Source of the DNA: Parvibaculum sp.
GTDB lineage: Bacteria; Pseudomonadota; Alphaproteobacteria; Parvibaculales; Parvibaculaceae
Reading direction: 5' to 3'
Length of the DNA: 64,000 bases
Assembly (NCBI RefSeq): GCF_019635935.1
Contig: NZ_JAHBYN010000001.1
Location: 806,001-870,000, forward strand
Translations under genes and position numbers: made by a program
Shown: positions 1 to 8,846 of the stretch, one piece after another
Position numbering within the stretch: the first letter of the stretch is position 1
Layout: every line of letters begins with the position of its first letter
The notes under the pieces: generated by a model
Seen by the model: the letters and a program-made list of their open reading frames with translations, nothing else
The model's database searches: none
What the model was told of the DNA's origin: nothing

Positions 1-65
1 AGGAATGCGGCGGCCACCGCGACCGCAAGGCCCGCCATTATTCTCTTCAGCCCAATCGTCTGCAT
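1..65 (-). CDS. N-terminus of a probable membrane fusion (HlyD/MacA-type) protein, cut by the window edge
   Basis: Only about 21 codons are visible, running off the left edge. They begin with ATG at 65 and read as a short basic N-terminus (MQTIGLKR) followed by an Ala/Val-rich hydrophobic stretch, as in a signal anchor. The start lies 3 bases after the stop of the ABC permease, so it is the third gene of an ATPase-permease-adaptor operon. In such operons the third member is usually a periplasmic adaptor that links the inner-membrane transporter to an outer-membrane channel. The function is inferred from position only; no adaptor domain is visible in the window. Confidence 0.45.
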   Translation of the reverse strand, partial: MQTIGLKRIMAGLAVAVAAAF

Positions 66-68
66 GAT

Positions 69-2432
69 TCAATCCCGCGTTTTGAGTACGGCCACAAGAT
101 CCAGCCTGTCGATCCGGCGGCGCATGACCAGCGCCGAGAGCGTGGCCGCGGCGAGCACGACCAGACTGGCAAAAACATAAGTCGCATTTTCGATGTTCAG
201 CGGCGTGCGCATCAACTCGCCGGCCATGTTGGCATTGAGGAGCCGGGCGAGGCCGTAGCCGATCGCCCATCCGGGCGGCTGGGCGATGAGAACGATCAGC
301 GCCAGTTCAAGCAGCAGAAAACGCAAGGCCTCGGCGCGTGAAAAGCCCAGGACACGAAGACTGGCCAGTTCGCGGGCTCGCTCCGAAAGCGATATCCGGG
401 CGCTGTTGTAGACCACGCCGAAGGCGATGACGGCCGCAAGCCCGGTGTAGATCGCCGCCATGGTCGTCACGATCGTGACCATGGCCTCGCGGAAATTCGC
501 CAGCGAAACGCGCTGCAGGGCGACGCCGCTGACGACCGGCATGACCTTCAGCGCGTCGTAGAGCGCGCCGAGCATGGTTGCGTCGAGGCTCAGATGGACG
601 CCGTTCACCGTCGGCGCCTCGCGCATCAGACGCGACAGCGCATCGGCGTCCATCATGCCGCTGATGCCGAAATAATCCTCGACCCGCGCCGCGACCGGCA
701 GCGAGACGGTTCGGCGCTGCCCTTCCAGAATGTCGATCTCGACAAAATCGCCGACACCGACACCGAGGACGGAGGCCAGCCAGTCCGAAATCGCCAGCCC
801 CGTTTCGGGCAGGACGACGGGGCGCAGATCGACGTCGATGATGCGGCTCAGATCGGCGCTGCGCGTGCGGCCGCCGATCATCACGCGGCGCTCGATGCTG
901 CCGTTGCGGATGCGCACGGGGACGCCGCGATAGGGCTCGGCGTCGAGGACGCCCGGCAGGCGCGCCATCTGGAGGACGGCGTTGCGGGGCCGCTTCTCGA
1001 CGAAGCTGACCGTTGCGTCCTGCCGGTCGGCCATGAAATAGGTGACTTCGACCAGTTCATCCATGGCGTCGTTGATGAAGAGCGAGACGATGAGGATGCC
1101 GGTGCTGAAGGCCATGCCGAGCACCGTCAGCGCGGCGCGCACCGGATGCTGGGTCACGTTGCGCAGCATCATCACGGAAGGTTGCGAAAGGACACCGCGA
1201 AAGGGAACACCTTGCGGCAGCAGGCGCCGGAAGCCCGGCGGCGATGGCGGCTGCATCGCGACGGCGGGCGCCAGCCCGACAATGTCGCGGAGCGAACGGG
1301 CGGCGCCGATGGTCGCGGCGGCGATGCTCAGCGCCGCGCCCGCCACGTAGATGTCCGGGCTCTTGATGAAGACCAGAAAGGGGAAGCGGTAATATTCGGC
1401 AAGGAGGCTCGTGATGTGGCCGCCGAGCCAGGTGCCGGCGACGCTGCCGATGGCGATGCCCGTCACGGCGATGGCAAGAACCAGCTTCAGATAATGTATG
1501 GCGACGGCCGCGTTTCCATAGCCGACCGCTTTCAGGAGGCCGATCTGCTCGCGTTCGAGCGCGACCAGCCGGCCGAGCGTGAGATTGACCAGGAAGGCGG
1601 TGAGGAGCAGGAAGATCGGCGGCAGCGTGCGGCTCATATTGCCGAGCATGTCGAGCGAGTGATCGAGAAAGGCGTGCGAGGTCTGGTTCTTGCGGCCATA
1701 GGACGCCGCGCCGCCATAGCGGTCGAGCAAGGCATCGAGCTGCTGGATGACCTCGCGTTCGGAGGCGTCGCGCGAGAGCTTGAGGCTGACGGCGGAAAAG
1801 GCGCCTTCGAGATCGTAGATGCCGGCAAGCGCCTTTTTCGACATCCAGACAATGCCGAAACGGCGGTCGTCGGGCATGCGGTCACCCGGCCCGATCGCGT
1901 AGACGAATTCCGGCGAGAGCGCGATGCCGACCACGGTCACCTCGCGCTTGCGGCCGTTCAGGATCGCCGAGAAGCGCGCGCCCGGCGTGAAGGCATGGGC
2001 CTTGGCGAAGGACTCGTTGACCACGACTTCGTCGGCCCGGGCCGGGTCCGGCATCCGGCCGAGACGCAGATAAAGGCGGTTGAGGACCGGCTCGCCGCTT
2101 TCGGGCAGGGAGATGAACTGGCCGGTGGCCGGTTCGCGCACGCCCGCGATGTCGAGCAGGGCGAGACTGGCGATCCGCGTCTCGACCGCGACGACGCCCG
2201 GGATTTCCGCGATGCGCGCGGCGAGCGTCTCCGGCGCGCGGCGGACCGTGGCGAAGACATCGGCAAAGCGATAGCGCTCGTAATAGGCAAGCCGCGTTTC
2301 GTCGAGCGAGCGATAGGAGCCGACGGCAAGGATGATCGTGGCAACGCCGCCGGCGACGACCAGCGCAATCGCCAGCACCTGCGCCCGGAGGCGGATCAGG
2401 TCACGAAACAGCTTGATGTCGAGAATGCGCAT
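69..2432 (-). CDS. ABC transporter permease, FtsX/MacB type, two FtsX-like halves
   Basis: A 787-residue inner-membrane permease. An N-terminal transmembrane helix (about residues 15-40) is followed by a large periplasmic MacB-type domain, a cluster of three helices (about 270-390), a second periplasmic domain and a final group of helices (about 650-780). This is the duplicated FtsX layout of permeases that work with a MacB/LolD-type ATPase and an HlyD-like adaptor. Such complexes move substrates from the periplasm or outer leaflet rather than across the inner membrane. The gene follows its ATPase by 3 bases and precedes the adaptor by 3 bases. The substrate is unknown; its place beside copper genes hints at envelope stress or metal export, which is inference. 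Confidence 0.85.
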   Translation of the reverse strand: MRILDIKLFRDLIRLRAQVLAIALVVAGGVATIILAVGSYRSLDETRLAYYERYRFADVFATVRRAPETLAARIAEIPGVVAVETRIASLALLDIAGVREPATGQFISLPESGEPVLNRLYLRLGRMPDPARADEVVVNESFAKAHAFTPGARFSAILNGRKREVTVVGIALSPEFVYAIGPGDRMPDDRRFGIVWMSKKALAGIYDLEGAFSAVSLKLSRDASEREVIQQLDALLDRYGGAASYGRKNQTSHAFLDHSLDMLGNMSRTLPPIFLLLTAFLVNLTLGRLVALEREQIGLLKAVGYGNAAVAIHYLKLVLAIAVTGIAIGSVAGTWLGGHITSLLAEYYRFPFLVFIKSPDIYVAGAALSIAAATIGAARSLRDIVGLAPAVAMQPPSPPGFRRLLPQGVPFRGVLSQPSVMMLRNVTQHPVRAALTVLGMAFSTGILIVSLFINDAMDELVEVTYFMADRQDATVSFVEKRPRNAVLQMARLPGVLDAEPYRGVPVRIRNGSIERRVMIGGRTRSADLSRIIDVDLRPVVLPETGLAISDWLASVLGVGVGDFVEIDILEGQRRTVSLPVAARVEDYFGISGMMDADALSRLMREAPTVNGVHLSLDATMLGALYDALKVMPVVSGVALQRVSLANFREAMVTIVTTMAAIYTGLAAVIAFGVVYNSARISLSERARELASLRVLGFSRAEALRFLLLELALIVLIAQPPGWAIGYGLARLLNANMAGELMRTPLNIENATYVFASLVVLAAATLSALVMRRRIDRLDLVAVLKTRD

Positions 2433-2435
2433 GGC

Positions 2436-3146
2436 TCACCAGGTGATCTCGCCGGCCGACTGCCGCCGTTCGTTCGCGACGGTTCCCGAGACCCGGCCAT
2501 CGGCAAAGGAGATCACCCGATGGGCGAGCTTCTGAATGGCCGCATTGTGGGTGATGATGAGGGTGGTGGTTCCCAGTTGCTCGTTGACGCCGAGCAGCGC
2601 TTCGATGACCCGCATGCCGGTCACGGAATCCAGCGCACCGGTCGGCTCGTCGCAGAGCAGCACCTCCGGCCGCTTCGCGATTGCACGCGCCACGGCGACG
2701 CGCTGCTGCTCGCCGCCGGAAAGCTGCGCCGGGAAATGATCCATGCGCTGCTCGAGCCCGACCAGCGCCAGCGCGTCTTCCGGCGACATCGGGTCGTCGG
2801 TGATTTCCGTCACCAGCGCGACATTCTCGCGCGCCGTCAGGCTCGGGATCAGATTGTAGAACTGGAAGACGAAGCCGATATGCCGCCGGCGATAGGCGGT
2901 GAGGCCGCGGTCGTCGAGCGCGGTGATGTCGGTGTCCTTGAACAGCAAACGGCCGCTTGTCGCGTGATCGAGGCCGCCGGCGATGTTCAGCAAGGTCGAC
3001 TTGCCGCTTCCCGACGGGCCCAGCAGCACCACCACCTCGCCGGTCCAGATGTCGAGATCGACACCGCGCAGCGCGTGAACCTCCACCTCGCCCTGCACGT
3101 AGGTTTTGGTCAGCCCCTCGGCGGCGAAAAGTTTCTGCGGCGTCAC
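2436..3146 (-). CDS. ABC transporter ATP-binding protein, LolD/MacB type
   Basis: A 236-residue nucleotide-binding subunit for the FtsX-like permease. It has a Walker A motif (GPSGSGKST, about residues 40-48), a Q-loop ([12 protein letters not shown]), the signature [14 protein letters not shown], Walker B ([11 protein letters not shown]) and a switch His (ITHN), all intact. I chose the GTG at 3146, which overlaps the upstream stop as GTGA and has GGGAGG upstream. The open frame extends much further 5', but that extension is low-complexity Arg/His-rich translation and not part of the protein. The usual family length is about 230 residues. It is likely translationally coupled to the upstream membrane protein. 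Confidence 0.88.
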   Translation of the reverse strand: MTPQKLFAAEGLTKTYVQGEVEVHALRGVDLDIWTGEVVVLLGPSGSGKSTLLNIAGGLDHATSGRLLFKDTDITALDDRGLTAYRRRHIGFVFQFYNLIPSLTARENVALVTEITDDPMSPEDALALVGLEQRMDHFPAQLSGGEQQRVAVARAIAKRPEVLLCDEPTGALDSVTGMRVIEALLGVNEQLGTTTLIITHNAAIQKLAHRVISFADGRVSGTVANERRQSAGEITW

Positions 3147-3607
3147 GGCTCTTTCCCTCCCGTCCAGCGATCCATGCCGGATTGCCCTTTCCACCACCGC
3201 CACAGGAGCGCCGTTGCGGCAACCACCGCCAACAGAAAGAGCGGCACGACAAACCAGAGAAAATCCGAGCCGATGACGATGTTGCTGATCGCGAAGCGGC
3301 CGGTTGCCAATAACAGACCAAGCGCCGTGCCGGCGAGAAGCCAACCCCTCGCGCCGCCGGCCAGATAAATGCCGATGCCGGAAAGGACAATGCCGAAGCC
3401 CGCCGTAAAACCGCCCCAGGTTGCGAAAACAATGCCCAGCCATTCGGCGAATGCCGGTGGAAGGAGCGCAAGGTCAATGCCGGTGTGACGTATATCCTCC
3501 GGCAGCAGCGGTGGCCGGAGAAACATGAAATAGATGCCCGTTCCTACAATCAGGATGCCAAGCACCAGAACAAGGCCGCCGGCGATGCGATCGTTGCGTG
3601 CGGTCAT
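3143..3607 (-). CDS. Small four-helix inner-membrane protein of unknown function
   Basis: A 154-residue protein with four predicted membrane segments (about residues 9-30, 50-75, 82-102 and 115-138) and a short basic/aromatic C-terminus. There is no recognisable catalytic motif. The start ATG at 3607 has GGAG five bases upstream. The stop overlaps the GTG of the ABC ATPase gene, so it is probably co-translated with the exporter and may be an accessory subunit. I do not recognise the family. Confidence 0.6.
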   Translation of the reverse strand: MTARNDRIAGGLVLVLGILIVGTGIYFMFLRPPLLPEDIRHTGIDLALLPPAFAEWLGIVFATWGGFTAGFGIVLSGIGIYLAGGARGWLLAGTALGLLLATGRFAISNIVIGSDFLWFVVPLFLLAVVAATALLWRWWKGQSGMDRWTGGKEP

Positions 3608-3646
3608 TTTTTCTCCAGCCCCGATGCGCCGGTTCGGCGCCCGGAA

Positions 3647-4231
3647 TTATTCGATCTGCCGCACCAGACCCGGATGGCGGTTGAAGGCGAGCTTCTGGAC
3701 CAGCGAACCGTCGACGGTGACGATTTCGGCGGTGATGCCGCCATCTGCCGCTTTCGCGATCTTGCCGATCTTCAGGCGCGGATTGGCGTGCCATTCGAGC
3801 CGCTTTTCGAGAAAGGCGCGGACGCTTTCCTGTGTCATCTCTTCCGTCGCGCCATGCGGCATGCCGTAGAGGAGACCCGGACCGCCCATCATGCCCTGCA
3901 TGTCGGCGCCGGCGCGCATGCCCATCATCATCTGCATCGAGGGGCACATCATCATGGCGCTTTCCATGTTCATGCCGCCCTCGCCTTTGGGCCCGCCCAT
4001 CATGCCCTGCATCATCTTCATCATCTCGGGCGTCATCATGCCACTCATTCCGGACATGCCCTGCATTCCCTCCATACCGCCGGGCGTTCCCGCCTCGGAC
4101 GTGGCGGCTGGGGCTTCGGCCGGATGATGGGCGTCATGCTCTTCGGGATCGGCGGTCTGGGCGGCGACGGACGCCGCACCCATAACCAGCAGCGCGGCGA
4201 ACGCGGCCGCGCGCAACGAATATGTTCTCAT
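3647..4231 (-). CDS. Periplasmic Met-rich protein, probable copper-binding factor
   Basis: A 194-residue exported protein. A Sec signal peptide (MRTYSLRAAAFAALLVMGA, cleavage near AAQ) is followed by a His-containing segment (EEHDAHHP) and a dense run of MxGM and GMMG motifs (about residues 55-130), then an ordered C-terminal domain without Met clusters (about 135-194). Met/His-rich periplasmic proteins in copper loci bind Cu(I)/Cu(II). I used the ATG at 4231 because AGGAG lies seven bases upstream; an ATG five codons earlier lacks a good site. The long 5' extension of the frame is not protein-like. The exact family is not recognised. Confidence 0.7.
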   Translation of the reverse strand: MRTYSLRAAAFAALLVMGAASVAAQTADPEEHDAHHPAEAPAATSEAGTPGGMEGMQGMSGMSGMMTPEMMKMMQGMMGGPKGEGGMNMESAMMMCPSMQMMMGMRAGADMQGMMGGPGLLYGMPHGATEEMTQESVRAFLEKRLEWHANPRLKIGKIAKAADGGITAEIVTVDGSLVQKLAFNRHPGLVRQIE

Positions 4232-4296
4232 GGCAGGTCTCCTCATGGCTCTCGAGCTCCTCGTTTGGTGTTGCCGGGCGTCCGGCGCGGCGCGGC

Positions 4297-4953
4297 TCAT
4301 GACGCGCCCTCGCCGGACAGACCGGAGAGGCGGGGGATGAAGGCCGGCACGCGCGCGGCGTAGCGGCGGTAGCTCTCGCCGAACTCGGCTTCCATTTCGC
4401 GTTCCTCGCGCTTCGCAAGACGCCAGTACATGACGAGCAGGACCGGTAGCATCAGGCCGGTGACCAGGGTCGGCCATTGCAGAAAAAAGCCGATCATGAT
4501 GAGGGCGAAGCCGGCATATTGCGGATGGCGCAGGCGGGCATAAGGCCCCGCCACCGCGAGCTTTCCTTCGCCTTGTGCCTCGTGAAGCCGGCGCCAAGCG
4601 GCCGCGATCAGCACGAAGCCGCCGCCGATCAGCACGAAACTCAAGAGATGGAACGGGCTCCAATGCGGGTTCATGGACCAGCCGAAAAGCGCCGGCCACA
4701 GATGTCCCGCATCGTGAGAAAGCGGATCCAGCGCGGGGAATTGATTGCCGGCCCAGCCTGCCAGCAGATAGAGCGTCAGCGGGAAGCCGTACATTTCCGC
4801 AAACAGCGCCACGATGAAGGCGGAGAATGCGCCCAGCGAGCGCCAGTCGCGCGGTGTTTTCGGTTTGAAAAAACTGAGGGCGAAGAGGATGAAGACCGCC
4901 GCATTGACGGCGGCCAGAAACCAGAGGCCATAGGCCGGCACGTCACCGTTCAT
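4297..4953 (-). CDS. ICMT/PEMT-family membrane methyltransferase-like protein
   Basis: A 218-residue integral membrane protein with about five hydrophobic helices. It carries the C-terminal signature of isoprenylcysteine carboxyl methyltransferase/phospholipid methyltransferase relatives: GPYARLRHPQYAG (about residues 145-157), then a hydrophobic helix, EEREMEAEFGESYRRYAARV and a final IPRL. In the family this region binds S-adenosylmethionine. The bacterial substrate is unknown. The start at 4953 has GGAGG eight bases upstream and overlaps the preceding gene by 11 bases. Genes of this type recur in heavy-metal islands, but their role there is unclear. Confidence 0.75.
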   Translation of the reverse strand: MNGDVPAYGLWFLAAVNAAVFILFALSFFKPKTPRDWRSLGAFSAFIVALFAEMYGFPLTLYLLAGWAGNQFPALDPLSHDAGHLWPALFGWSMNPHWSPFHLLSFVLIGGGFVLIAAAWRRLHEAQGEGKLAVAGPYARLRHPQYAGFALIMIGFFLQWPTLVTGLMLPVLLVMYWRLAKREEREMEAEFGESYRRYAARVPAFIPRLSGLSGEGAS

Positions 4954-5197
4954 CGTCCCGTCCTCCGTCATTGTCGCGGCGGCCATGGTCGCCGTGGGAG
5001 CCATGGGAGCCGTGACCGCGATGCATGAAGAAATGCATCCCGCCGCAGAGGAGCAGGAACAGGAGCGGCCATGCGCCCAGAAGATGCGCGCCGTGTTCAA
5101 GCACCAGAAAGAGCGCCGCGACCACGAGGAAAACACCGAGCGTTAGCCCCGCGGGTGAGCGCCAGAAGACATTCCTGTCATCGCGTCGGATGGTCAT
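4943..5197 (-). CDS. DUF2933-family small membrane protein
   Basis: An 84-residue protein: a basic N-terminus, two closely spaced hydrophobic helices (about residues 15-34 and 38-56) and a His-rich tail (MHFFMHRGHGSHGSHGDHG). The layout and the HLLG...MHFFMH motif match the DUF2933 family, which is commonly found in copper and heavy-metal resistance loci. The His-rich tail probably binds metal at the membrane surface. The ATG at 5197 has AGGAG eight bases upstream. It lies between the Cu ATPase gene and the methyltransferase gene in one apparent operon. Confidence 0.75.
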   Translation of the reverse strand: MTIRRDDRNVFWRSPAGLTLGVFLVVAALFLVLEHGAHLLGAWPLLFLLLCGGMHFFMHRGHGSHGSHGDHGRRDNDGGRDDER

Positions 5198-5225
5198 GAG
5201 GCGAGCTCCTTTTCATGCGGCGCGA

Positions 5226-7517
5226 TCATTTGTCCACGCCGAGCTTCGCGCGCTTCAGCAACAGCGAATTGCCAATGACGGAGAGCGAACTGACCGTCAT
5301 GGCGACGACGCCGATCATCGGATGCAGCAGGCCAAGAGCTGCAATCGGGATCGCCGCGACGTTGTAGAACCAGGCCCAGAAGAGGTTCTCGACGATCTTG
5401 CGGAAGGTCGCTTTCGAGAGGCGGATCGCCTCGACGACCTTGGTCAACTCGCCGCTCACCAGCGTGACGTCGGCGGCCTCGATGGCGACATCGGCGCCGG
5501 CGCCTATGGCGATGCCGACATTGGCCTGTTTCAGCGCGGGCGCGTCGTTGATGCCGTCACCAACCATCGCGACCTTGTCACCATATTTTTCCTGAAGCGC
5601 TCGAATGGCGTCGACCTTGCCCTCGGGAAGGACGGCGGCCATCACCTCTTCGATGCCAACCTGGCGGGCGACGTGACGCGCGGTGCGCTCATTGTCGCCG
5701 GTGATCATCACCACATGGATTCCCATCTTCAGCAGGACGGCAATGGCGGCGGCCGAGTCCTCCTTGACGGTGTCGGCCACCGCGACGATTCCGGCCGCTC
5801 GATCGCCGATCGCCACCAGTACGGCGCTCTTGCCGGTAGTTTCGAGCTCTGCCAGCGGCTTTTCCAGCGCCGCAATGTCGATGCCGGCCTCGCCGAGATA
5901 GCGGCGATTGCCGACGCGCACATGCCTGGCGCCAACGCGGCCCTCGACGCCGCGTGCGACATGCGCCGTGAAGCCCTCGACCTTCGGAACATCGATGCCC
6001 CGGCCCCGCGCACCGGTAACCATGGCCTGACCCAGCGGATGTTCGGAGCCCGCCTCCACAGAGGCCGCGGCGGAAAGCACCTCATCTTCAACGAAACCGT
6101 CGGCCGCCACGACATCGGTCAGCGCGGGCTGGCCGCGGGTGATGGTGCCGGTCTTGTCGAGCACAACCGCCCTGATGTCCTTCAGGGTCTGGATCGCCTC
6201 GCCGGAACGGATCAGCACGCCGCGCTCGGCGCCGAGGCCCGAGCCCACCATGATCGCGGTCGGTGTCGCGAGGCCAAGCGCACAGGGACAGGCGATGACG
6301 AGGACCGCGACGGCGGAGAGAATGCCGACCATCAGCGGCGACAATTCGGGATTGACCCAGGGCAGGAAGGCAGCACCCCAGAAGAGGATCGGCCGCAGGC
6401 TCTCGCTGAAGAAAAGCCACATCGCGAGGCTGCCGAGGCTGATCAGGATGACCGCCGGGACGAAGCGCGCCGTCAGCCGGTCGGCGAACTCCTGGATCGG
6501 CACTTTCGAGCCCTGCGCCTCTTCGACCAGACGGATGACCTGCGACAGGAAGGTCTCCGCGCCGATTTTCGTGGCGCGGATCTTCAGCATGCCTTCCTTG
6601 TTGATGGTGGCGCCGATGACAGGGTCGCCCGGCCCCTTCTCGACCGGCACGGATTCGCCCGTCGCGATCGACTCGTCGAGATGGCTTGCGCCTTCGACGA
6701 TCTCGCCGTCGGTCGGGACCTTGGCGCCCGGCCGCACGACCATGATGTCGCCCTTGACGAGTTCGGCGATCGGCACTTCCACCTCGGCGCCGTCGCGCAG
6801 CACCGCGGCGGTCTTCGCGCCCATGGTGATCAGCCGCTTGATCGCCTGGCTGGCGCGGCCCTTGGCGCGCGTCTCCAGATAGCGGCCCAGCATGTGGAAG
6901 GTCATGATGGTGGCGGCCATCTCGATGAAGGAGGTCATCGGATAGAAGAAGCCGACAAGGCCGATCAGATAGGGCGGCAGGCTGCCCATCGAAATCAGCA
7001 CATCCATGTTGGCGGTGCGGTTGGTCAGCGAGAGCCAGGCCGAGCGGTGGGTCGCGAAGCCGCCATAGAGGAACACTACGGGAAAGGCCAGAACAGCCAC
7101 GATCGCCAGATAGAACGGGATCGGTTGCCAGAACATGTGCGGGACCATGATCAGCATGGTCACCGATGTCGGGACGGCGGCGATCCAAAGCCGCTTGCGG
7201 GCCGCCGCCAGATAGCGCTCCTCGACATCGCCTTCTTCGGCCGCCGAGGCGGGTTTCGTCTCGTCAAGCGCCGCAACCTCGTAGCCGGCACGTTCGACGG
7301 CGGCGCGCAGGCTTGCCGGGTCGGTTCGCGCCGGGTCGAAGCGGACCGTCACGCGATGATTGGCGATGTTGGTGCCTACATCCGCGACGCCGTCGAGCCG
7401 CATCAGCGACGTAGAGACGAGGCCGGCGCAGTGATCGCTGCCCATGCCGGGGACGACGAGGCGGGACGTTCGTTCCGTCGAGGTCTCGCGGCGTCCTGCC
7501 GCAACGCTACTTTTCAT
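5226..7517 (-). CDS. copA: Cu(I)-translocating P1B-type ATPase
   Basis: A 763-residue P-type ATPase that exports Cu(I) from the cytoplasm. An N-terminal HMA-like domain (about residues 18-80) is followed by eight membrane helices with the metal-site CPC in TM6 (about 410), the phosphorylation motif DKTGT (about 452), the SEHP loop, and the hinge GDGINDAPAL. The TM7 pair FYN and the TM8 motif MTVSS are typical of Cu(I) pumps (P1B-1). The HMA loop reads GMGSDHC (24-30), so only one of the usual two Cys is present. The start at 7517 has GGGGA upstream and overlaps the previous stop (ATGA). It is distinct from the multicopper oxidase, also traditionally called CopA. Confidence 0.93.
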   Translation of the reverse strand: MKSSVAAGRRETSTERTSRLVVPGMGSDHCAGLVSTSLMRLDGVADVGTNIANHRVTVRFDPARTDPASLRAAVERAGYEVAALDETKPASAAEEGDVEERYLAAARKRLWIAAVPTSVTMLIMVPHMFWQPIPFYLAIVAVLAFPVVFLYGGFATHRSAWLSLTNRTANMDVLISMGSLPPYLIGLVGFFYPMTSFIEMAATIMTFHMLGRYLETRAKGRASQAIKRLITMGAKTAAVLRDGAEVEVPIAELVKGDIMVVRPGAKVPTDGEIVEGASHLDESIATGESVPVEKGPGDPVIGATINKEGMLKIRATKIGAETFLSQVIRLVEEAQGSKVPIQEFADRLTARFVPAVILISLGSLAMWLFFSESLRPILFWGAAFLPWVNPELSPLMVGILSAVAVLVIACPCALGLATPTAIMVGSGLGAERGVLIRSGEAIQTLKDIRAVVLDKTGTITRGQPALTDVVAADGFVEDEVLSAAASVEAGSEHPLGQAMVTGARGRGIDVPKVEGFTAHVARGVEGRVGARHVRVGNRRYLGEAGIDIAALEKPLAELETTGKSAVLVAIGDRAAGIVAVADTVKEDSAAAIAVLLKMGIHVVMITGDNERTARHVARQVGIEEVMAAVLPEGKVDAIRALQEKYGDKVAMVGDGINDAPALKQANVGIAIGAGADVAIEAADVTLVSGELTKVVEAIRLSKATFRKIVENLFWAWFYNVAAIPIAALGLLHPMIGVVAMTVSSLSVIGNSLLLKRAKLGVDK

Positions 7518-7762
7518 GGTCTTCCCCCAGGTGCATGGCGTTGCGACCGTTCGATCATCAGTACCCATACGATGATGAGAGGACACGCGGCGAGAAAAAT
7601 GAAGGCGATCGCTGCCCAAAGCGTGAATCCGTAAAGCCAGAGAATAGCCGCTCCAGCCAGAAGCCCGACAACCGGACAAAACCAGAGCAGGTGTTTAAGC
7701 TTTCGTCCCGGCTTTTCCTCAATGCGCGGAGAAGCAGATACCAGGCGGCTTTCCTTCGGCAT
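7514..7762 (-). CDS. Small two-helix membrane protein in the copper operon
   Basis: An 82-residue protein with a polar basic N-terminus (about residues 1-25), two hydrophobic helices (about 28-45 and 47-68) and a short charged tail. There is no known motif, but LWFCPVVGLL and FLAACPL each hold a Cys inside a helix. The stop overlaps the start of the Cu ATPase gene (ATGA), and the start at 7762 is two bases after the DUF5676 stop, so it is likely translationally coupled to both. Its ribosome site is weak (GGGGGG farther upstream). The function is unknown; an accessory role to the pump is a guess. Confidence 0.6.
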   Translation of the reverse strand: MPKESRLVSASPRIEEKPGRKLKHLLWFCPVVGLLAGAAILWLYGFTLWAAIAFIFLAACPLIIVWVLMIERSQRHAPGGRP

Positions 7763-7764
7763 TA

Positions 7765-8046
7765 TCAGGCGCCCCCCGATTTTGGGCCAACCGAGGCGAA
7801 GAAGTTGTAGATCGGCGTAAAGACGATCGCGATGTACCAGCCGAAGACGAAGGACCAAACAAGGCCGATGAAGAAGCTCGGCCATGTGATCCATGTGAAG
7901 CCGGGCATCAGGTCGGACAGGAGCCGGTGCATGCCGGGATCCGACACCAGAAGACCGAAAAGCACGCAGAAAATGTAGGTAACGACGAAGAACGTCCCGA
8001 GGGTCATCCCCAGCGGAACAATCGCGATACGCTTTGTCTCGTTCAT
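7765..8046 (-). CDS. DUF5676-family membrane protein
   Basis: A 93-residue protein with two or three hydrophobic segments. The family pattern is clear: a start MNETKR, then PLGMTLGTFFVVTYI, LMPGFTWITWPSF and a C-terminal YNFFA. DUF5676 members are found almost always in heavy-metal resistance loci with Cu ATPases and DUF2933 proteins, but no molecular function is known to me. I chose the ATG at 8046, which has a GGAGAG-type site upstream and matches the family start; the longer open frame does not. It begins the block DUF5676, two-helix protein, Cu ATPase. Confidence 0.78.
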   Translation of the reverse strand: MNETKRIAIVPLGMTLGTFFVVTYIFCVLFGLLVSDPGMHRLLSDLMPGFTWITWPSFFIGLVWSFVFGWYIAIVFTPIYNFFASVGPKSGGA

Positions 8047-8208
8047 AACCACTCTCCTATGTCTCGACCCCATCGATCGATATGGTGCCGGCCCCGCGTG
8101 GGCTTCTTGATTCTGGAATCTCTGGCCTTGCCTCAAACTTGCACGGGATCGAAATGGGGGCGCTGATTCAGATCAACGCACCGCCCTCTCCCTTAGCAGC
8201 CGCCGGCG

Positions 8209-8778
8209 TCAGCTCACGATAATCCGGCCCTTCATGCCAACTTCGGAGTGGCCAATCAGGTTGCAGGAAAACTCGAAGGCTCCCGCCTCTGTGAAAGTCC
8301 AGACAATCTCCTTTGTCTCGCCGACATCGAGCGTGACGGTGTTGCCGGCCGAGGCGTGCATCGCCGCATGCTCCGGCGAGACAGGATCCATTCCCATCTC
8401 GGCCATGTGCCTCATCATCTTGCGCGCCGTTTCCTGATAGGCCGCGTCGCCGATCGTGAACTCATGCGGCTGTTCGCCATTGTTGACGATCACGAACCGC
8501 ACCGTCTCGCCGACATTGAAGTTTAGCTCGGCTGTGTCGAACCTGATATCGGCGGATTCAATCTCGACGGTTCTTGTGACTTGCGCGGGCTCGCCCTTGT
8601 GGCCGAAGGCCGAAGTGTCGGCCATCTGCCGGTCCATCTCGCCCATCATCCCCTTCATGTCATGCCCCATCCCCGGCATGGATCCGTGGTCGTGACCTTT
8701 CTCCGAAGCGACCACCGGGCCAGTCAACAGACCGACGAGCGCCGCCATCAGAACCGAATTCCGGATTGTGTGTTTCAT
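8209..8778 (-). CDS. Periplasmic cupredoxin with Met/His-rich N-terminal segment
   Basis: A 189-residue exported blue-copper-type protein. A signal peptide (about residues 1-25) is followed by a Met/His-rich linker (HDHGSMPGMGHDMKGMMGEM) and a cupredoxin domain (about 60-189). Type 1 copper ligands are visible: His in EQPHEFTIG, then Cys and His in FSCNLIGH and a downstream Met in SEVGMKG. An insertion between the ligands holds a further HMAEMG...HAAMHASAG segment. It probably buffers or oxidises periplasmic copper together with the oxidase encoded upstream. The ATG at 8778 has AAGGAG upstream. Confidence 0.85.
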   Translation of the reverse strand: MKHTIRNSVLMAALVGLLTGPVVASEKGHDHGSMPGMGHDMKGMMGEMDRQMADTSAFGHKGEPAQVTRTVEIESADIRFDTAELNFNVGETVRFVIVNNGEQPHEFTIGDAAYQETARKMMRHMAEMGMDPVSPEHAAMHASAGNTVTLDVGETKEIVWTFTEAGAFEFSCNLIGHSEVGMKGRIIVS

Positions 8779-8846
8779 TGTTACATCTCCTTGAGGTTTG
8801 AATGATGTTCCGCCATGCCGACCTTTTTCACTGCGGGGGTGTGCCG

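Noticed and set aside
594..3368. Long plus-strand open frame (924 codons) opposite the ABC genes
   Set aside because: It is the antisense shadow of the ABC permease and ATPase genes. Its translation is Arg/Asp/His-rich, with no domain. Long antisense frames are common in GC-rich DNA.
5025..7634. Plus-strand open frame of 869 codons opposite the Cu ATPase
   Set aside because: Composition is typical of an antisense frame, and the opposite strand has every P-type ATPase motif.
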